48,003 bases of DNA, taken from the NCBI GenBank assembly GCA_947259375.1, contig CAMYLZ010000030.1, positions 1 to 48,003 of the forward strand. The letters are read 5' to 3'. This document shows, piece after piece, positions 1-9,095 of the stretch. The stretch is from an uncultured Parvularculaceae bacterium. GTDB lineage: Bacteria; Pseudomonadota; Alphaproteobacteria; Caulobacterales; Parvularculaceae. The first letter of the stretch is position 1. Each line of letters opens with the position of its first letter. A program made the position numbers and the translations under genes. The notes below the pieces were generated by a model, which had not been told where the DNA came from, searched no databases, and saw nothing but the letters and a program-made list of their open reading frames with translations.

Positions 1-556
1 AGAAATATGCTCCGCCCGGGATCAATAGTCGGCGGTAATTCGGCATGGCGAAACAATAGCCAATGCACATGCCCAATGATAGATTATATGGTGCATTGCG
101 CCTCCGGCTTAATGCACCCTACTTGCTTGCTTCCCGATGAAGCTGCCGGGATGGTCGCGGCGAACACGGCCCAGGCGAGGCTTAAATTCAGCGCCGCCGC
201 CGTCTCCGATTAAATCAACACCATCCCTACGCGACATGCCGACAATTGCAGCACGGGAACAACGATCCGTACAGGGTAAAAATCGGGGGATTGCGTGAGG
301 GATTTGCAGGTTTCCGCAGGGTTCTGCGGCGTTTCGCGTGTCGATGCGCACAATCGTGAAGGGGCGCCGCAACCGACTCGTGTTTTCCTGCGCGCCATCA
401 AACGCCTAACGCGAAGCGTGTGCATATCAGGCGCCAAAATGGCGCCTCGACCGAGACCGATGGCGCCAGCTTGCACCATCAAAAACCGTGTGCAGACAAT
501 GCGATAGCGGGAACATGGCGCCGCAAGCGCCGTTCCCTTTATCTTGCCGTACCTGA
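1..556. other. Gene-free stretch with hairpins downstream of the Rhs/TPR remnant
   Basis: I see no convincing gene here; the short open frames have no recognisable domains and overlap one another on both strands. Two structures stand out. A perfect 7-bp inverted repeat with a 5-base loop lies at 429-447 (arms AGGCGCC/GGCGCCT). A larger imperfect hairpin lies at 509-537 (outer arms GGGAAC/GTTCCC, inner arms GGCGC/GCGCC). The second sits 20 bases past the stop codon of the minus-strand TPR gene and could end its transcript, although no clear T-run follows on that strand. Confidence 0.5.
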
Positions 557-1051
557 TTATCGACGCTGCTGGCCTAGCTCTTTCATACCAGCAAGAGCTA
601 GCGATTCTTCCGGATCAATTAGAAGGGCTGCTTCATATGCTAATTGCGCTTGCTTCAACTGGCCCAACTGCTCAAGACAAAATCCTTTTTGGGCAAGAGC
701 GTCTGCAGTATTGGGAGCTATTTGAAGCACATGATCGTAATCCTGAATTGCTTCAACAAATTGCTCTAGCTCTTCATGACAACGTCCACGAAGAAAGAGC
801 GTATTCCGAGCACCCGGCTTCAAAGAAAGGGCCTTTGAAAAATCGTCAATTGCCGCCCGATAATCTTCGGACTTGTATCTTGCAAAACCTCGATGCGCAT
901 ATAATTTTGCAATTGACCGTGGTTTTTCAAGCAGCCGATCAAGAACAGATAACGCCTCATTATACCGCTCTTGGTCGAGAAGAATTGACGCTTTATTCCA
1001 GTCTTCTTTTTCGGGTTCGTTTAGATCAATTGGGGTCATCATAGTCTTCAT
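557..1051 (-). CDS. Small TPR-repeat protein following an Rhs fragment
   Basis: About 164 residues if translation starts at the ATG at 1051 (MKTMMTPID); ATGs at 1042 and 1039 are alternatives. The longer open frame reaching 1279 is just a second frame through the Rhs tail, so I did not use it. After a short acidic N-terminus come about three tetratricopeptide repeats (for example [20 protein letters not shown], then [19 protein letters not shown], then [19 protein letters not shown]). There is no signal peptide, so it is probably a cytoplasmic protein-interaction scaffold. The start lies 24 bases inside the Rhs reading frame, so the two are probably translationally coupled. A gene placed immediately after an Rhs toxin tip is often its immunity gene; that role is inferred from position only. 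Confidence 0.7.
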   Translation of the reverse strand: MKTMMTPIDLNEPEKEDWNKASILLDQERYNEALSVLDRLLEKPRSIAKLYAHRGFARYKSEDYRAAIDDFSKALSLKPGARNTLFLRGRCHEELEQFVEAIQDYDHVLQIAPNTADALAQKGFCLEQLGQLKQAQLAYEAALLIDPEESLALAGMKELGQQRR

Positions 1052-1976
1052 CGATTTGTTCTTTTGTCCGATCTCCTTCCCCGGACTCTTTTTCGTCATG
1101 TCCACGTCGACGCTCCTCCTTGCCGCCCCGTTTTTCGGCCTCGCGGGCCTTCCATTTAGCATATCCTTCTGAGGCAGGTTCTTCGTAGTCCGCATCGCCG
1201 TGTTTTTGCTCATTTTCTTCGCGCCGCTGCCGCGCTCTCCTGTCCTTCGCCTTTCCGCGCTTCGGCTTTTCGGCACCATCTTCTACCGCATCATTTGTAA
1301 CAGCAATAACCGCTGCAGCCGTTGCTGCGATAGCTGCATAACCAACCCATTTGTATACGACTGCATCAGATGGATCAGGGACCGCAACATCTGCTCCGAT
1401 TCCCGCCAATGCGCCTTGAGCTACTAACCGAGCACCTGCTGCTATCCCAATCTGTCCGTTGGGATCCACCATGTTTATAGGATCGTTTGCGACATAGGCA
1501 TAGAGGTTCATCTGGTCCTCGTAGCCAATCGGATCAGTCTGCAGGAAGCGGCCGAGATCGGGGGAGTAGAAGCGGGCCTTGTAGTGATAGAGCCCGACTT
1601 CGGTGATGAAGGTCTGGCCGGTATATTGGAACCGGCCAATATTCTGCGCGCCCGGCTTGCCATAGGCGTCATAGGTGTTGACGGCGAGGACCGCGCCGGC
1701 GGCGTCGGCGACCGCGACCACCGAGCCGCGCTCGTCGGCGAACAGCCAGCGGCGATCGGATGTGGCGGCGCCTTCATACCATACCAGCGGCTCGTCCACA
1801 TTGACGCCATGGACATAGCGCCGCTGGAGATTGTCGCCGGCGTCAAACTCGCCGATCAACCGGTCGCCGGCGTAGAGATATTGCGTGGTGGCGATTAAAT
1901 CATCGCCAATGTTGCGCGCGCTCCGTGTACATTGGGGGTGCAAAACGGCTACAAACATCCGCAAAATACCGCGCAT
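1026..1976 (-). pseudogene. 5'-truncated Rhs repeat-associated core protein with variable C-terminal tip
   Basis: The open frame encodes 316 residues. From about residue 33 it is a clear Rhs/YD-repeat C-terminal core: [13 protein letters not shown], then [35 protein letters not shown] and the closing MVDPNG motif near residue 173. After this comes a hydrophobic stretch (around 200-225, [18 protein letters not shown]) and a very charged Arg/Lys/Glu-rich tail ending in DEDYDDPN. That is the usual place for a polymorphic toxin domain, but I do not recognise the toxin family. Intact Rhs proteins are over 1,000 residues; here the shell-forming N-terminus is missing and the frame runs into the dusA upstream region. 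I read it as a decayed or displaced Rhs end. The first about 30 residues are probably not original Rhs sequence. Confidence 0.75.
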
Positions 1977-2022
1977 CCGTGCGCAGATATTCGCTTATAG
2001 CTCGCTGTTTTTTTCAGGAAAA

Positions 2023-3006
2023 ATGCAGAAAAAACAACCACATAAATTCTGTGTTGCGCCGATGATGGACGGGACGGACCGTCATTGCCGTTATTTTCAC
2101 CGGCTGATGACCCGGCACGCGCTGCTTTACACGGAGATGATTACCGCCGAGGCGGCGATCCATGGCCAGCGCGATTATCTGCTTGGCTTTGATGAGACTG
2201 AGCACCCGGTCGCCTTGCAGCTTGGCGGCAGCGATCCGGAAAAGCTCGCCGAGGCGGCGCGGATCGGCGCGGGCTTTGGTTATGATGAAATCAATCTCAA
2301 TGTCGGCTGTCCGTCGGACCGGGTGCAATCCGGCGCGTTCGGCGCCTGCCTGATGAAAACGCCGGACCTTGTTGCCGATTGCGTCGCCGCCATGAACGCG
2401 GCCGTCGATATTCCGGTTACGGTCAAATGCCGGATCGGCGTCGACGACCAGGACCCGGAAGAAAGCCTCTTCACGCTGGTCGACAAGGTTTCTGCGGCGG
2501 GATGCAAGATTTTTATCGTGCATGCGCGCAAGGCATGGTTGCAGGGGCTGTCGCCAAAGGAAAACCGCACCGTGCCGCCGCTCGACTACGACCTTGTGCG
2601 GCGGCTGAATGCCGCGCGGCCGGAATTGTGCGTGGTGCTGAACGGCGGCGTTGAAACCGTCAATGACGCGGCGATGCTGGCGGCCGATTTCGACGGCGTC
2701 ATGCTGGGGCGCGCCGCTTACGGGGCGCCTTATCTGTTGGCGAGCGTTGATGAGATGTTTTTCGGGGACAGTGGTCCGGGCCCCGCACGCGAAGAGGTTG
2801 TCCGGTTGATGTCCGCTTATGTGAAGCGTGAGTTTGAAAAGGGCGTGCGGCCGCATTCGGTGACCCGACACATGCTCGGGCTTTATCATGGCGCGCCGGG
2901 CGCGCGGGCCTGGCGCCGGTTCCTGTCGGAACATGCGAGTGCCGCGCGCGCCGATATTCTCGACCGAGCGCTTGCCGCCTTGCAGGCGCGCGAAGCGGCG
3001 GCCTGA
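2023..3006 (+). CDS. dusA: tRNA-dihydrouridine(20/20a) synthase
   Basis: A 327-residue FMN-dependent enzyme that reduces uridine to dihydrouridine in the D-loop of tRNA, in the cytoplasm. Family hallmarks: CVAPMMDGTDRHCR at 10-23 (FMN-binding start of the TIM barrel), NVGCPSDRVQSG at 93-104 with the catalytic cysteine at 96, a VTVKCRIGVDD strand, HARKAWLQGLSPKENR, and a C-terminal four-helix region containing the DusA-type RHMLGLYHG. The ATG at 2023 is preceded by a CAGGAAAA ribosome-binding site; the frame is open further upstream, but those residues are Arg/Ile-rich with no homology. The TauE/SafE gene starts 3 bases after the stop, so the two are likely co-transcribed. Length fits the family. 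Confidence 0.95.
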   Translation: MQKKQPHKFCVAPMMDGTDRHCRYFHRLMTRHALLYTEMITAEAAIHGQRDYLLGFDETEHPVALQLGGSDPEKLAEAARIGAGFGYDEINLNVGCPSDRVQSGAFGACLMKTPDLVADCVAAMNAAVDIPVTVKCRIGVDDQDPEESLFTLVDKVSAAGCKIFIVHARKAWLQGLSPKENRTVPPLDYDLVRRLNAARPELCVVLNGGVETVNDAAMLAADFDGVMLGRAAYGAPYLLASVDEMFFGDSGPGPAREEVVRLMSAYVKREFEKGVRPHSVTRHMLGLYHGAPGARAWRRFLSEHASAARADILDRALAALQAREAAA

Positions 3007-3009
3007 ACG

Positions 3010-3834
3010 ATGGCGGCGGCGGCCGAATATGGGCCCCTCGTGGTGCTGTTGCTGTTCGTGGGGTTTGCGGCCGGTTTCACCGGCGGCCTGTTCGGGGTTG
3101 GCGGCGGCGTGGTGACGACGCCGGCGCTTTACGCTGTTTTCAAGGCGCTTGGCTTTGGTGAGGATGCGAGCCTCAAGACCGCGATCGGCACCTCGCTGGC
3201 GGTGATTGTCGTTACGTCCGTTCGCTCGCTCGCCACGCATCATCGCGCTGGCCACGTGGATGGCGTCATGCTGCGCGCCTGGGCGCCGTGGATCGCATTT
3301 GGCGCGGCGGCAGGCGGCCTTATGGCGCGCTGGGCCCCAGCCGAAGGATTGACGGTGATATTTGCCGGCGGCGCAATCTATGTCGCGTGGCGCAGGCTGT
3401 TCGCCCCGGTGAAGACACATGCAGCGCCGGTTAACCTGGTGCGTAAGCGGATGAAAATTCCGCTTGGCCTGGGTACAGGGTTTTTCTCCAGCCTGATGGG
3501 CATTGGCGGCGGCGCGCTTGGCGTGATGGTGATGACTGTCGCCGGCCGCAGCATGCATCAGGCGATTGCGACCTCCGCCGGTTTCGGTGTTGCTGTCGCC
3601 GCCCCGGGGGTGGTCGGTTTCATGGCGTCTGGCTGGCGCGCGCCGGATCTGCCGCCGGCGGGGCTTGGCTATGTCAATATCGCCGCCTTCATGACCATGG
3701 CGCTGATGGCCGGCGTCGCCGCGCCATTGGGCGCGCGCGCCGCGCACCGGCTGAGCGGCGATTTTCTGTCAACCATATTTGGAATTTACGTGCTAATTGC
3801 CGCAGGCGCTCTGAGTTGGGATGTTTTCCGCTAA
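3010..3834 (+). CDS. TauE/SafE-family inner-membrane permease
   Basis: A 274-residue integral membrane protein with about eight hydrophobic segments. The family signatures occur twice, as expected for the inverted duplication: GFTGGLFGVGGGVVTTPAL at about 22-40 and a matching FFSSLMGIGGGALGVMVM motif near 158-175. The family exports sulfite, sulfoacetate or other small organosulfur anions; the substrate cannot be told from sequence. The ATG follows the dusA stop by 3 bases and the last dusA codons provide the upstream translation, suggesting coupling. No sulfur-metabolism neighbours help define the role. Confidence 0.88.
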   Translation: MAAAAEYGPLVVLLLFVGFAAGFTGGLFGVGGGVVTTPALYAVFKALGFGEDASLKTAIGTSLAVIVVTSVRSLATHHRAGHVDGVMLRAWAPWIAFGAAAGGLMARWAPAEGLTVIFAGGAIYVAWRRLFAPVKTHAAPVNLVRKRMKIPLGLGTGFFSSLMGIGGGALGVMVMTVAGRSMHQAIATSAGFGVAVAAPGVVGFMASGWRAPDLPPAGLGYVNIAAFMTMALMAGVAAPLGARAAHRLSGDFLSTIFGIYVLIAAGALSWDVFR

Positions 3835-3941
3835 ATAAGGTGGATTTTCGCAGGGCAATCCTACTATAGATAACAGCTTCGTGAGTTAGCTTTGCCAATA
3901 GTGGACTGAGCGTCTCGTTGCGTTGCGGAGGGGCCAAGCGC

Positions 3942-4919
3942 ATGTCGACGATAGAAACCGTCATTTCGGGCGTTGGATCCTATCTGCCGAAAAATGTTGT
4001 GACCAACCACGACCTCGCCAAAAAGGTCGATACGGCGGATGAGTGGATCCGCTCGCGCAGCGGCATCGGCCAGCGCCATTTCGCGGCGGATGATGAAGCA
4101 ACTTCGGATCTCGCCGCCAAGGCCGCATGGCATGCGCTCGATCAGGCGGGCCTCAAACCGCGCGATATCGGGCTGATTATCGTCGCCACCGTGACGCCGG
4201 ACAGAACCTTTCCTTCGACCGCCGTTTATGTGCAGGAAAAGATCGGCGCCCCGCCGGGGATCGCGTTTGACATCTCGGCCGCCTGCGCGGGTTTTTTATA
4301 CGCGACCAATATCGCCCATGACTTTATCCGCACAGGCCAGATAAAGCACGCGCTTGTCATCGGCGCGGAAAAACTCTCCTGCTTCCTCGATTGGGAAGAT
4401 CGCGGAACCTGCGTCCTGTTCGGTGACGGGGCAGGGGCGGTGGTGCTCTCCGGCGAGCCGGCGCAGACCGCGCGCGAGCCGCGCGGCATTCTCGCTACCT
4501 ATCTTTCCGCAGACGGACGGCTGGCGCCGCATCTTTACGCCGATGGCGGGCCGTCAACCACCGGCACAGTCGGCAAGGTGCGCATGAACGGCAAGGAGGT
4601 CTTTCGCAACGCGGTGGAGGAAATATCCGGCGCGGTGTTCGAAGTCACCGAACGCGCCAAGGTCGCACGCAGCGAGATCGACTGGTTCGTGCCGCATCAG
4701 GCGAATATCCGCATCATTCAATCTTGCGCGAAGAAGCTGGAACTTTGCGAGTCGAAAATCATCGTGACGATTGAAAAGCACGCCAATACGTCATCGGCTT
4801 CCGTGCCGCTGGCGGTGGACGCAGGGATTCGCGACGGACGAATCAAGCGCGGCCAGTTGCTTGTGTTTGCCGCGCTTGGCGGCGGCCTTGCCTGGGGCTC
4901 GGCGCTGGTGCGGTATTAG
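3942..4919 (+). CDS. fabH: Beta-ketoacyl-ACP synthase III
   Basis: A 325-residue thiolase-fold condensing enzyme that joins acetyl-CoA with malonyl-ACP to start type II fatty-acid synthesis. The catalytic triad is visible: Cys115 in SAACAGF, His252 in PHQAN and Asn282 in KHANTSSAS. The N-terminal SGVGSYLPKNVVTN and TADEWIRSRSGIGQRH are typical, and the GGGLAWGSALVRY ending is canonical. I chose the ATG at 3942 because GGAGGGG precedes it; an earlier in-frame start at 3918 would add residues with no family match. The gene stands alone here rather than in the usual plsX-fabH-ihfA cluster, so a second copy elsewhere or a role in a special lipid cannot be excluded. Confidence 0.93.
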   Translation: MSTIETVISGVGSYLPKNVVTNHDLAKKVDTADEWIRSRSGIGQRHFAADDEATSDLAAKAAWHALDQAGLKPRDIGLIIVATVTPDRTFPSTAVYVQEKIGAPPGIAFDISAACAGFLYATNIAHDFIRTGQIKHALVIGAEKLSCFLDWEDRGTCVLFGDGAGAVVLSGEPAQTAREPRGILATYLSADGRLAPHLYADGGPSTTGTVGKVRMNGKEVFRNAVEEISGAVFEVTERAKVARSEIDWFVPHQANIRIIQSCAKKLELCESKIIVTIEKHANTSSASVPLAVDAGIRDGRIKRGQLLVFAALGGGLAWGSALVRY

Positions 4920-4933
4920 GCGTGTCGCCGGCT

Positions 4934-5215
4934 TTATTGTCCGTATAGGGACTGGGCTTCCGCCGGAACAGCCTCCATACGAATGGTGATGCCCCGCGCC
5001 GCCGCAAGTTGGCCGATTATCTCGCCGATTTGTGCGGGGCTAAGGTCGTCGGCACTCGCGACTTCTTTGGCTACGTCGTCAAAAAACTCCTCGAAACCGC
5101 CTTTTGTCGCGGCCATCAGCACGACAGCCTCCTCGTCGCCGTCATTCCAGAACGCATGAAGATGATCGCGGGTCAGCGCAGCGAAACCGCCAGAGCCCAT
5201 GGTGATACGGATCAA
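4934..5215 (-). pseudogene. C-terminal half of a cupin-domain protein
   Basis: The frame gives 93 residues from a TTG at 5215, or 88 from the ATG at 5200. GGFAALTRDHLHAFWNDGDEEAVVL followed by ATKGGFEEFFDD is the second half of a single-domain cupin of the quercetinase-like type (the HAFWNDGDEPA... and GGFE.FF motifs). The first half, carrying the HxH...E metal ligands, is missing. An alpha-helical tail follows. The TTG overlaps the phosphomannomutase stop (TTGA), so it could still be translated by coupling. Neither start has a clear ribosome-binding site. I read it as a truncated remnant; a functional small protein remains possible. Confidence 0.55.
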
Positions 5216-6699
5216 ATTTTCTGGTTGTAATCCCCGACTTCCGGGTGAGTGCGCAACACGGCGTCAAGCTCGGCGAACATCGCCTTCATGTTTTCCTCCG
5301 ATGTCGGACTTTCGACGACGACGACCAGTTCCGGCTTGTTGGACGAGGCGCGGATGAGGCCCCAGGTGCCGTCTTGGGCCGTAATGCGCACGCCGTTGAC
5401 AGTCACGACACCGCGCACCCGTTGGCCGATAATTTCGGTGCGCTCCGAAAGCGCGGCGACGACCTTGTCGACCACGGCGTATTTTTTCTCGTCGTCGCAA
5501 TGAGGCGACATGGTCGGCGACTGCCAGGTTTTGGGCAGTGACTTTCTGAGGTCCGACAATTTCTTGTCCGGGTTGTTGTCGAGCATTTGCAACAGCGCGA
5601 TGGCGGCGACGAGCCCGTCATCATAGCCGCGCCCGAGCGGGGCATTGAAAAAGAAATGCCCGGATTTTTCAAATCCGGCGAGCGCGCCGACCTCGTGACT
5701 CTTGCGCTTGATATAGGAATGACCGGTCTTCCAATATTCGGTTTTTGCGCCATTGCCGACGAGCACGGGGTCGGTGAGGAACAGGCCGGTGGATTTCACA
5801 TCGACCACAAATTGCGCATTTTCATGCCGGGCGGAGAGGTCGCGCGCCACGAGAACGCCGATTTTGTCGGCGAAAATTTCCTCGCCTTCGTCATCGACAA
5901 CGCCGCAGCGATCGCCGTCGCCGTCAAAGCCGAGCGCCATGTCCGCGCCATGTTCCTTTACCGCCGCCTGCATGGCGTGCAGCATCTCCATATCTTCTGG
6001 GTTCGGATTGTAGCGCGGGAAGGTGTGGTCAAGCTCCGCATCCATGGGGATCACGTCAACGCCGAGGCGCGAAAGCGCTTCGGGCGCATAGGCGCCAGCC
6101 GTGCCGTTGCCGCAGGCGGCAACGACTTTGAGCTTGCGCTTGATTTTAACGCCAGAAGCGATATCGGCGATATAGCGCTCACGCATGCCTTCGACATAAT
6201 GATAAGCGCCGCCGGGGCGGGCTTTTCCCTCTCCCTTGAGAACAATCTCTTTCAGCCGGCCCATTTCGTCAGGACCGAAGGTGAGCGGTTTTTCAACACC
6301 CATCTTCACGCCGGTCCAGCCGTTTTCGTTATGGCTCGCGGTGACCATAGCGACGCAGGGAATATCGAGCGCGAATTGCGCGAAATAAGCGACCGGCGAC
6401 AAGGCGAGGCCGATATCGTGAACCTCGATCCCGGCGCTCATCAACCCGACGGTCAGCGCCTGCTTGATCGAGGCCGAATAGCCGCGGAAATCATGGCCGA
6501 CAACGATGCGCGGTTCCTTGCCCATTTCGTGGATTAGCGCGCCAAGCCCCAGGCCCAACGCCTGTACGCCGAGAAGGTTGATTTCCTTTTCAAAGACCCA
6601 GCGCGCATCATATTCGCGAAAGCCGGTTGGCTTGACGAGCGGCGTGATTTCATAATCGAGCGTGTTCGCTTTGAGATCGGCGCGAGGGGCAGGCAGCAT
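5212..6699 (-). CDS. Phosphomannomutase/phosphoglucomutase
   Basis: A 495-residue alpha-D-phosphohexomutase that interconverts mannose-6-P/mannose-1-P and probably the glucose equivalents, feeding GDP-mannose and surface polysaccharide synthesis. Four-domain family marks, numbered from the GTG at 6702: FREYDARW near the N-terminus (substrate loop), TASHNENGWTG with the phosphoserine at about Ser123, the Mg-binding DGDGDR at about 260-265, a sugar-binding GFEKSGHFFF loop, and a phosphate-binding RASSNKPELVVVVES loop near the C-terminus. I prefer the ATG at 6699 because AAGGAA lies at a workable distance; the overlapping GTG at 6702 is too close. No other nucleotide-sugar genes are adjacent. 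The cupin remnant follows with overlap. Confidence 0.92.
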   Translation of the reverse strand: MLPAPRADLKANTLDYEITPLVKPTGFREYDARWVFEKEINLLGVQALGLGLGALIHEMGKEPRIVVGHDFRGYSASIKQALTVGLMSAGIEVHDIGLALSPVAYFAQFALDIPCVAMVTASHNENGWTGVKMGVEKPLTFGPDEMGRLKEIVLKGEGKARPGGAYHYVEGMRERYIADIASGVKIKRKLKVVAACGNGTAGAYAPEALSRLGVDVIPMDAELDHTFPRYNPNPEDMEMLHAMQAAVKEHGADMALGFDGDGDRCGVVDDEGEEIFADKIGVLVARDLSARHENAQFVVDVKSTGLFLTDPVLVGNGAKTEYWKTGHSYIKRKSHEVGALAGFEKSGHFFFNAPLGRGYDDGLVAAIALLQMLDNNPDKKLSDLRKSLPKTWQSPTMSPHCDDEKKYAVVDKVVAALSERTEIIGQRVRGVVTVNGVRITAQDGTWGLIRASSNKPELVVVVESPTSEENMKAMFAELDAVLRTHPEVGDYNQKI

Positions 6700-6702
6700 C
6701 AC

Positions 6703-7110
6703 AGTTCCTTGATTGTTGTCTGTTGTGACCGTTAATTTGCACCACGCACTTTAGGGGTGCTGCGACAAGACGCAACTGGCTTGTCTGCCTGCGAATGCCG
6801 CCCGCTTCGAGACCGCTTTGACCAATGCCCATGACCCGGCTAGAACCGTTTGCGGGTGCGGCTATAGGGGCTTGCCGGCGGGAGCGGCTTGACGGCGGGG
6901 CGCAAATATCCAACCATCCGCGGCTAACAGAAATTCACTCAACGAATCAAGATCAATTAGGGTTTAAACAAAGTAGCTTACCGCGCTTTATTCTGAGCTG
7001 ACGATCCTCCTGCGCTAATTGTCCGTAGACGACGCGCCGCAGCTCGGATAACGACGAATCGGTCGCTTCGCTGATTTTTTTTCGCGCGCTACGGAAACAT
7101 AGGATCATCC
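6703..7110. other. Intergenic region between divergent phosphomannomutase and nucleoside-transporter genes
   Basis: About 400 bases without a credible gene; the short frames here show no domain. Both flanking genes are transcribed outward, so promoters for both must lie here. A relatively AT-rich segment around 6935-6990 is the most likely place for the transporter promoter, but I cannot assign hexamers with confidence. I see no tRNA, riboswitch fold or strong terminator. Confidence 0.5.
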
Positions 7111-8379
7111 ATGGACGCGAACAATCTGGGCGCCAGTATTTCGGACATTCTCAACGGGCGTTTCGTCGGGCTTTTCGGCGTTGCGGCAATTTTTGCGATC
7201 GCGTTGCTGTTCTCGCGCAACCGCAAGGCCATAAATCTGCGGATCGTAGCGAGCGCATTCGGCTTGCAGGTCGCCGTCGCTTTTTTTGTCCTTTACACCT
7301 CAGTCGGGAAAGGCGTCATCGGCGCCATGTCGCAAGGCGTGACCAGCATTCTCAGCTTCGCCAATGCGGGCATAGAAATGGTGTTTGGTCAGCTCGCCGG
7401 CGCCGGTTTCGGCACGGTCTTCGCCATTCACGTCCTGCCGATCATCATTTTCTTCTCGGCGCTGATGTCGGTGCTTTATCATTTGCGCATCATGCAGGCG
7501 GTCGTCGCCGGCGTGGGCGGTTTCCTGCAGATCATCATCGGCACGCGCCCGGTGGAATCGCTGAACGCAGCGGCGAATGTATTTGTCGGGCAAACCGAAG
7601 CGCCGCTTGCCATCAAGCCTTATCTCGATCGTGTCACAGGCCCACAGCTTTTTGCGATCATGGTGTCCGGGCTTGCTTCCGTCGCCGGCACAGTGCTCGC
7701 CGCATATGCGCAGCTCGGAGTGCAGCTCGAATATCTGCTTGCGGCGAGCTTCATGGCGGCGCCGGGCGGGTTGTTGATGGCCAAGCTCATATTGCCGGAT
7801 GATTCCAAAAAGAAAGAAGAAAACGAGCTGACCGTGCTGGCGATTACCAAGGAGCGCTCGCCGCACGCCAATGTCTTTATGGCTGCGGCGGAAGGGGCGC
7901 AGGACGGCCTCAAGCTGGCGTTGACGATCGGTGCGATGCTGATCGCCTTTGTCGGGCTTATTGCGCTGGTGAACGGCCTGCTTGGCGGGGTTGGAGGCCT
8001 TTTGGGAATGGAAGATCTTTCCGCGCAGAAAATTTTGGGTTGGGTGTTTGCTCCCCTGATGTTTCTGTTGAGCGTGCCCTGGGCCGAGGCGCAGGCCGCC
8101 GGCGCCATTTTCGGTGAAAAACTTATCCTAAACGAGTTTGTCGCCTATATCAGCCTGATAGGACAAGCTGATGCGCTAAGTCCTAAGACGGTGGCGATCG
8201 TCACTTTTGCGCTTTGCGGTTTTGCGAATTTCTCGTCGATTGCGATTCTGCTTGGCGGCCTTGGCTCGCTTATGCCTGATCGGATGAGCGAAATCGCCAG
8301 ATACGGCATACACGCTATATTGGCGGGATCGCTCTCCAACTTGATGAGCGCTGCGCTCGCCGGAATGATCCTTCCCTGA
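7111..8379 (+). CDS. Concentrative nucleoside transporter (CNT/NupC family)
   Basis: A 422-residue polytopic inner-membrane protein importing nucleosides with H+ or Na+. The family motif GQTEAPL is at 160-166, within the [15 protein letters not shown] segment that contributes to the nucleoside site. A second conserved stretch is [10 protein letters not shown] followed by [19 protein letters not shown], the C-terminal half of the transport domain. The N-terminal [18 protein letters not shown] is also standard. Length fits bacterial CNTs. It is alone on its strand, with divergent phosphomannomutase upstream. Substrate preference (pyrimidine versus purine) cannot be read from sequence. Confidence 0.93.
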   Translation: MDANNLGASISDILNGRFVGLFGVAAIFAIALLFSRNRKAINLRIVASAFGLQVAVAFFVLYTSVGKGVIGAMSQGVTSILSFANAGIEMVFGQLAGAGFGTVFAIHVLPIIIFFSALMSVLYHLRIMQAVVAGVGGFLQIIIGTRPVESLNAAANVFVGQTEAPLAIKPYLDRVTGPQLFAIMVSGLASVAGTVLAAYAQLGVQLEYLLAASFMAAPGGLLMAKLILPDDSKKKEENELTVLAITKERSPHANVFMAAAEGAQDGLKLALTIGAMLIAFVGLIALVNGLLGGVGGLLGMEDLSAQKILGWVFAPLMFLLSVPWAEAQAAGAIFGEKLILNEFVAYISLIGQADALSPKTVAIVTFALCGFANFSSIAILLGGLGSLMPDRMSEIARYGIHAILAGSLSNLMSAALAGMILP

Positions 8380-8485
8380 TCGCCAAGCTTGCATCCCTCG
8401 CGCATTTGTCAGATCCGCAGCGGTTGATTTTTGGACGGCGTGAACGAGAAATACTAGGCCGATCAGTTCAATCTTGAGGAATTGT

Positions 8486-9085
8486 GTGGCCGATCAACTG
8501 GACGCCATCGTCGCTGACATTCGCGCTTGCCGGATCTGCATGGACGCGCCCAAAGGCAAAATGCTGGCGCATGAGCCGCGGCCTGTCTTGCAGGTTTCCA
8601 AGCGCGCGCGGCTTGCGATATTCGGCCAGGCGCCGGGCAATCTCGTCAATCAAAGCGGCCGGCCGTTTACTGATCCCTCCGGCGTGCGCCTGCGAGAATG
8701 GATGGGCGTTTCGGATGAAGAATTTTATGATGCGGATCGCGTTGCAATCATTCCGATGGGGTTCTGTTTTCCGGGCTATGACGGCAAGGGCGGAGACCTG
8801 CCGCCACGCAAGGAATGCGCGCCAGCTTGGCGCGAGCGGTTAATGGCGGCGCTGCCGAATATTGAATGCGCGATCCTTGTCGGCGCTTATTCGCAAAAAT
8901 GGCATCTTGGCGACGGCGCGGAGAAGACGTTGACCGCCACGGTGGAAAAATGGCGGGCGTTTGCACCGCGTTTTTTCCCGACGCCGCATCCGTCCTGGCG
9001 CAATAATGGCTGGCTGCGCAAAAATCCGTGGTTCGAGGCGGAATTGCTGCCGGTCTTGCGAGCCCGCATTCGCGCGCTGATCTAA
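8486..9085 (+). CDS. Uracil-DNA glycosylase superfamily protein
   Basis: A 199-residue single-domain protein of the UDG fold. Visible motifs: IFGQAPG at 45-51 (active-site motif A region), a GRPFTDPSGVRLREWMG segment, and the C-terminal PTPHPSWRNNGW near 166-175 that carries the DNA-intercalation His-Pro-Ser loop. It resembles the uracil-DNA-glycosylase-like family often labelled only by superfamily. An N-terminal CRIC pair is present, but I do not see the four cysteines of iron-sulfur UDGs. Start chosen as GTG at 8486, preceded by GAGGA at 8476-8480; an in-frame TTG at 8474 overlaps that ribosome-binding site and is less likely. Activity on uracil is inferred from the fold only. Confidence 0.85.
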   Translation: MADQLDAIVADIRACRICMDAPKGKMLAHEPRPVLQVSKRARLAIFGQAPGNLVNQSGRPFTDPSGVRLREWMGVSDEEFYDADRVAIIPMGFCFPGYDGKGGDLPPRKECAPAWRERLMAALPNIECAILVGAYSQKWHLGDGAEKTLTATVEKWRAFAPRFFPTPHPSWRNNGWLRKNPWFEAELLPVLRARIRALI

Positions 9086-9095
9086 TGTCGCTCGC

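Noticed and set aside
2014-3747. Large 577-codon open frame on the minus strand
   Set aside because: It is antisense to dusA and the TauE/SafE permease, His/Arg-rich with no domains; GC-rich codon bias of the real genes produces it.
5587-6537. Long plus-strand open frame of 316 codons
   Set aside because: Antisense to the phosphomannomutase gene, whose catalytic motifs are intact; no domain in the shadow frame.
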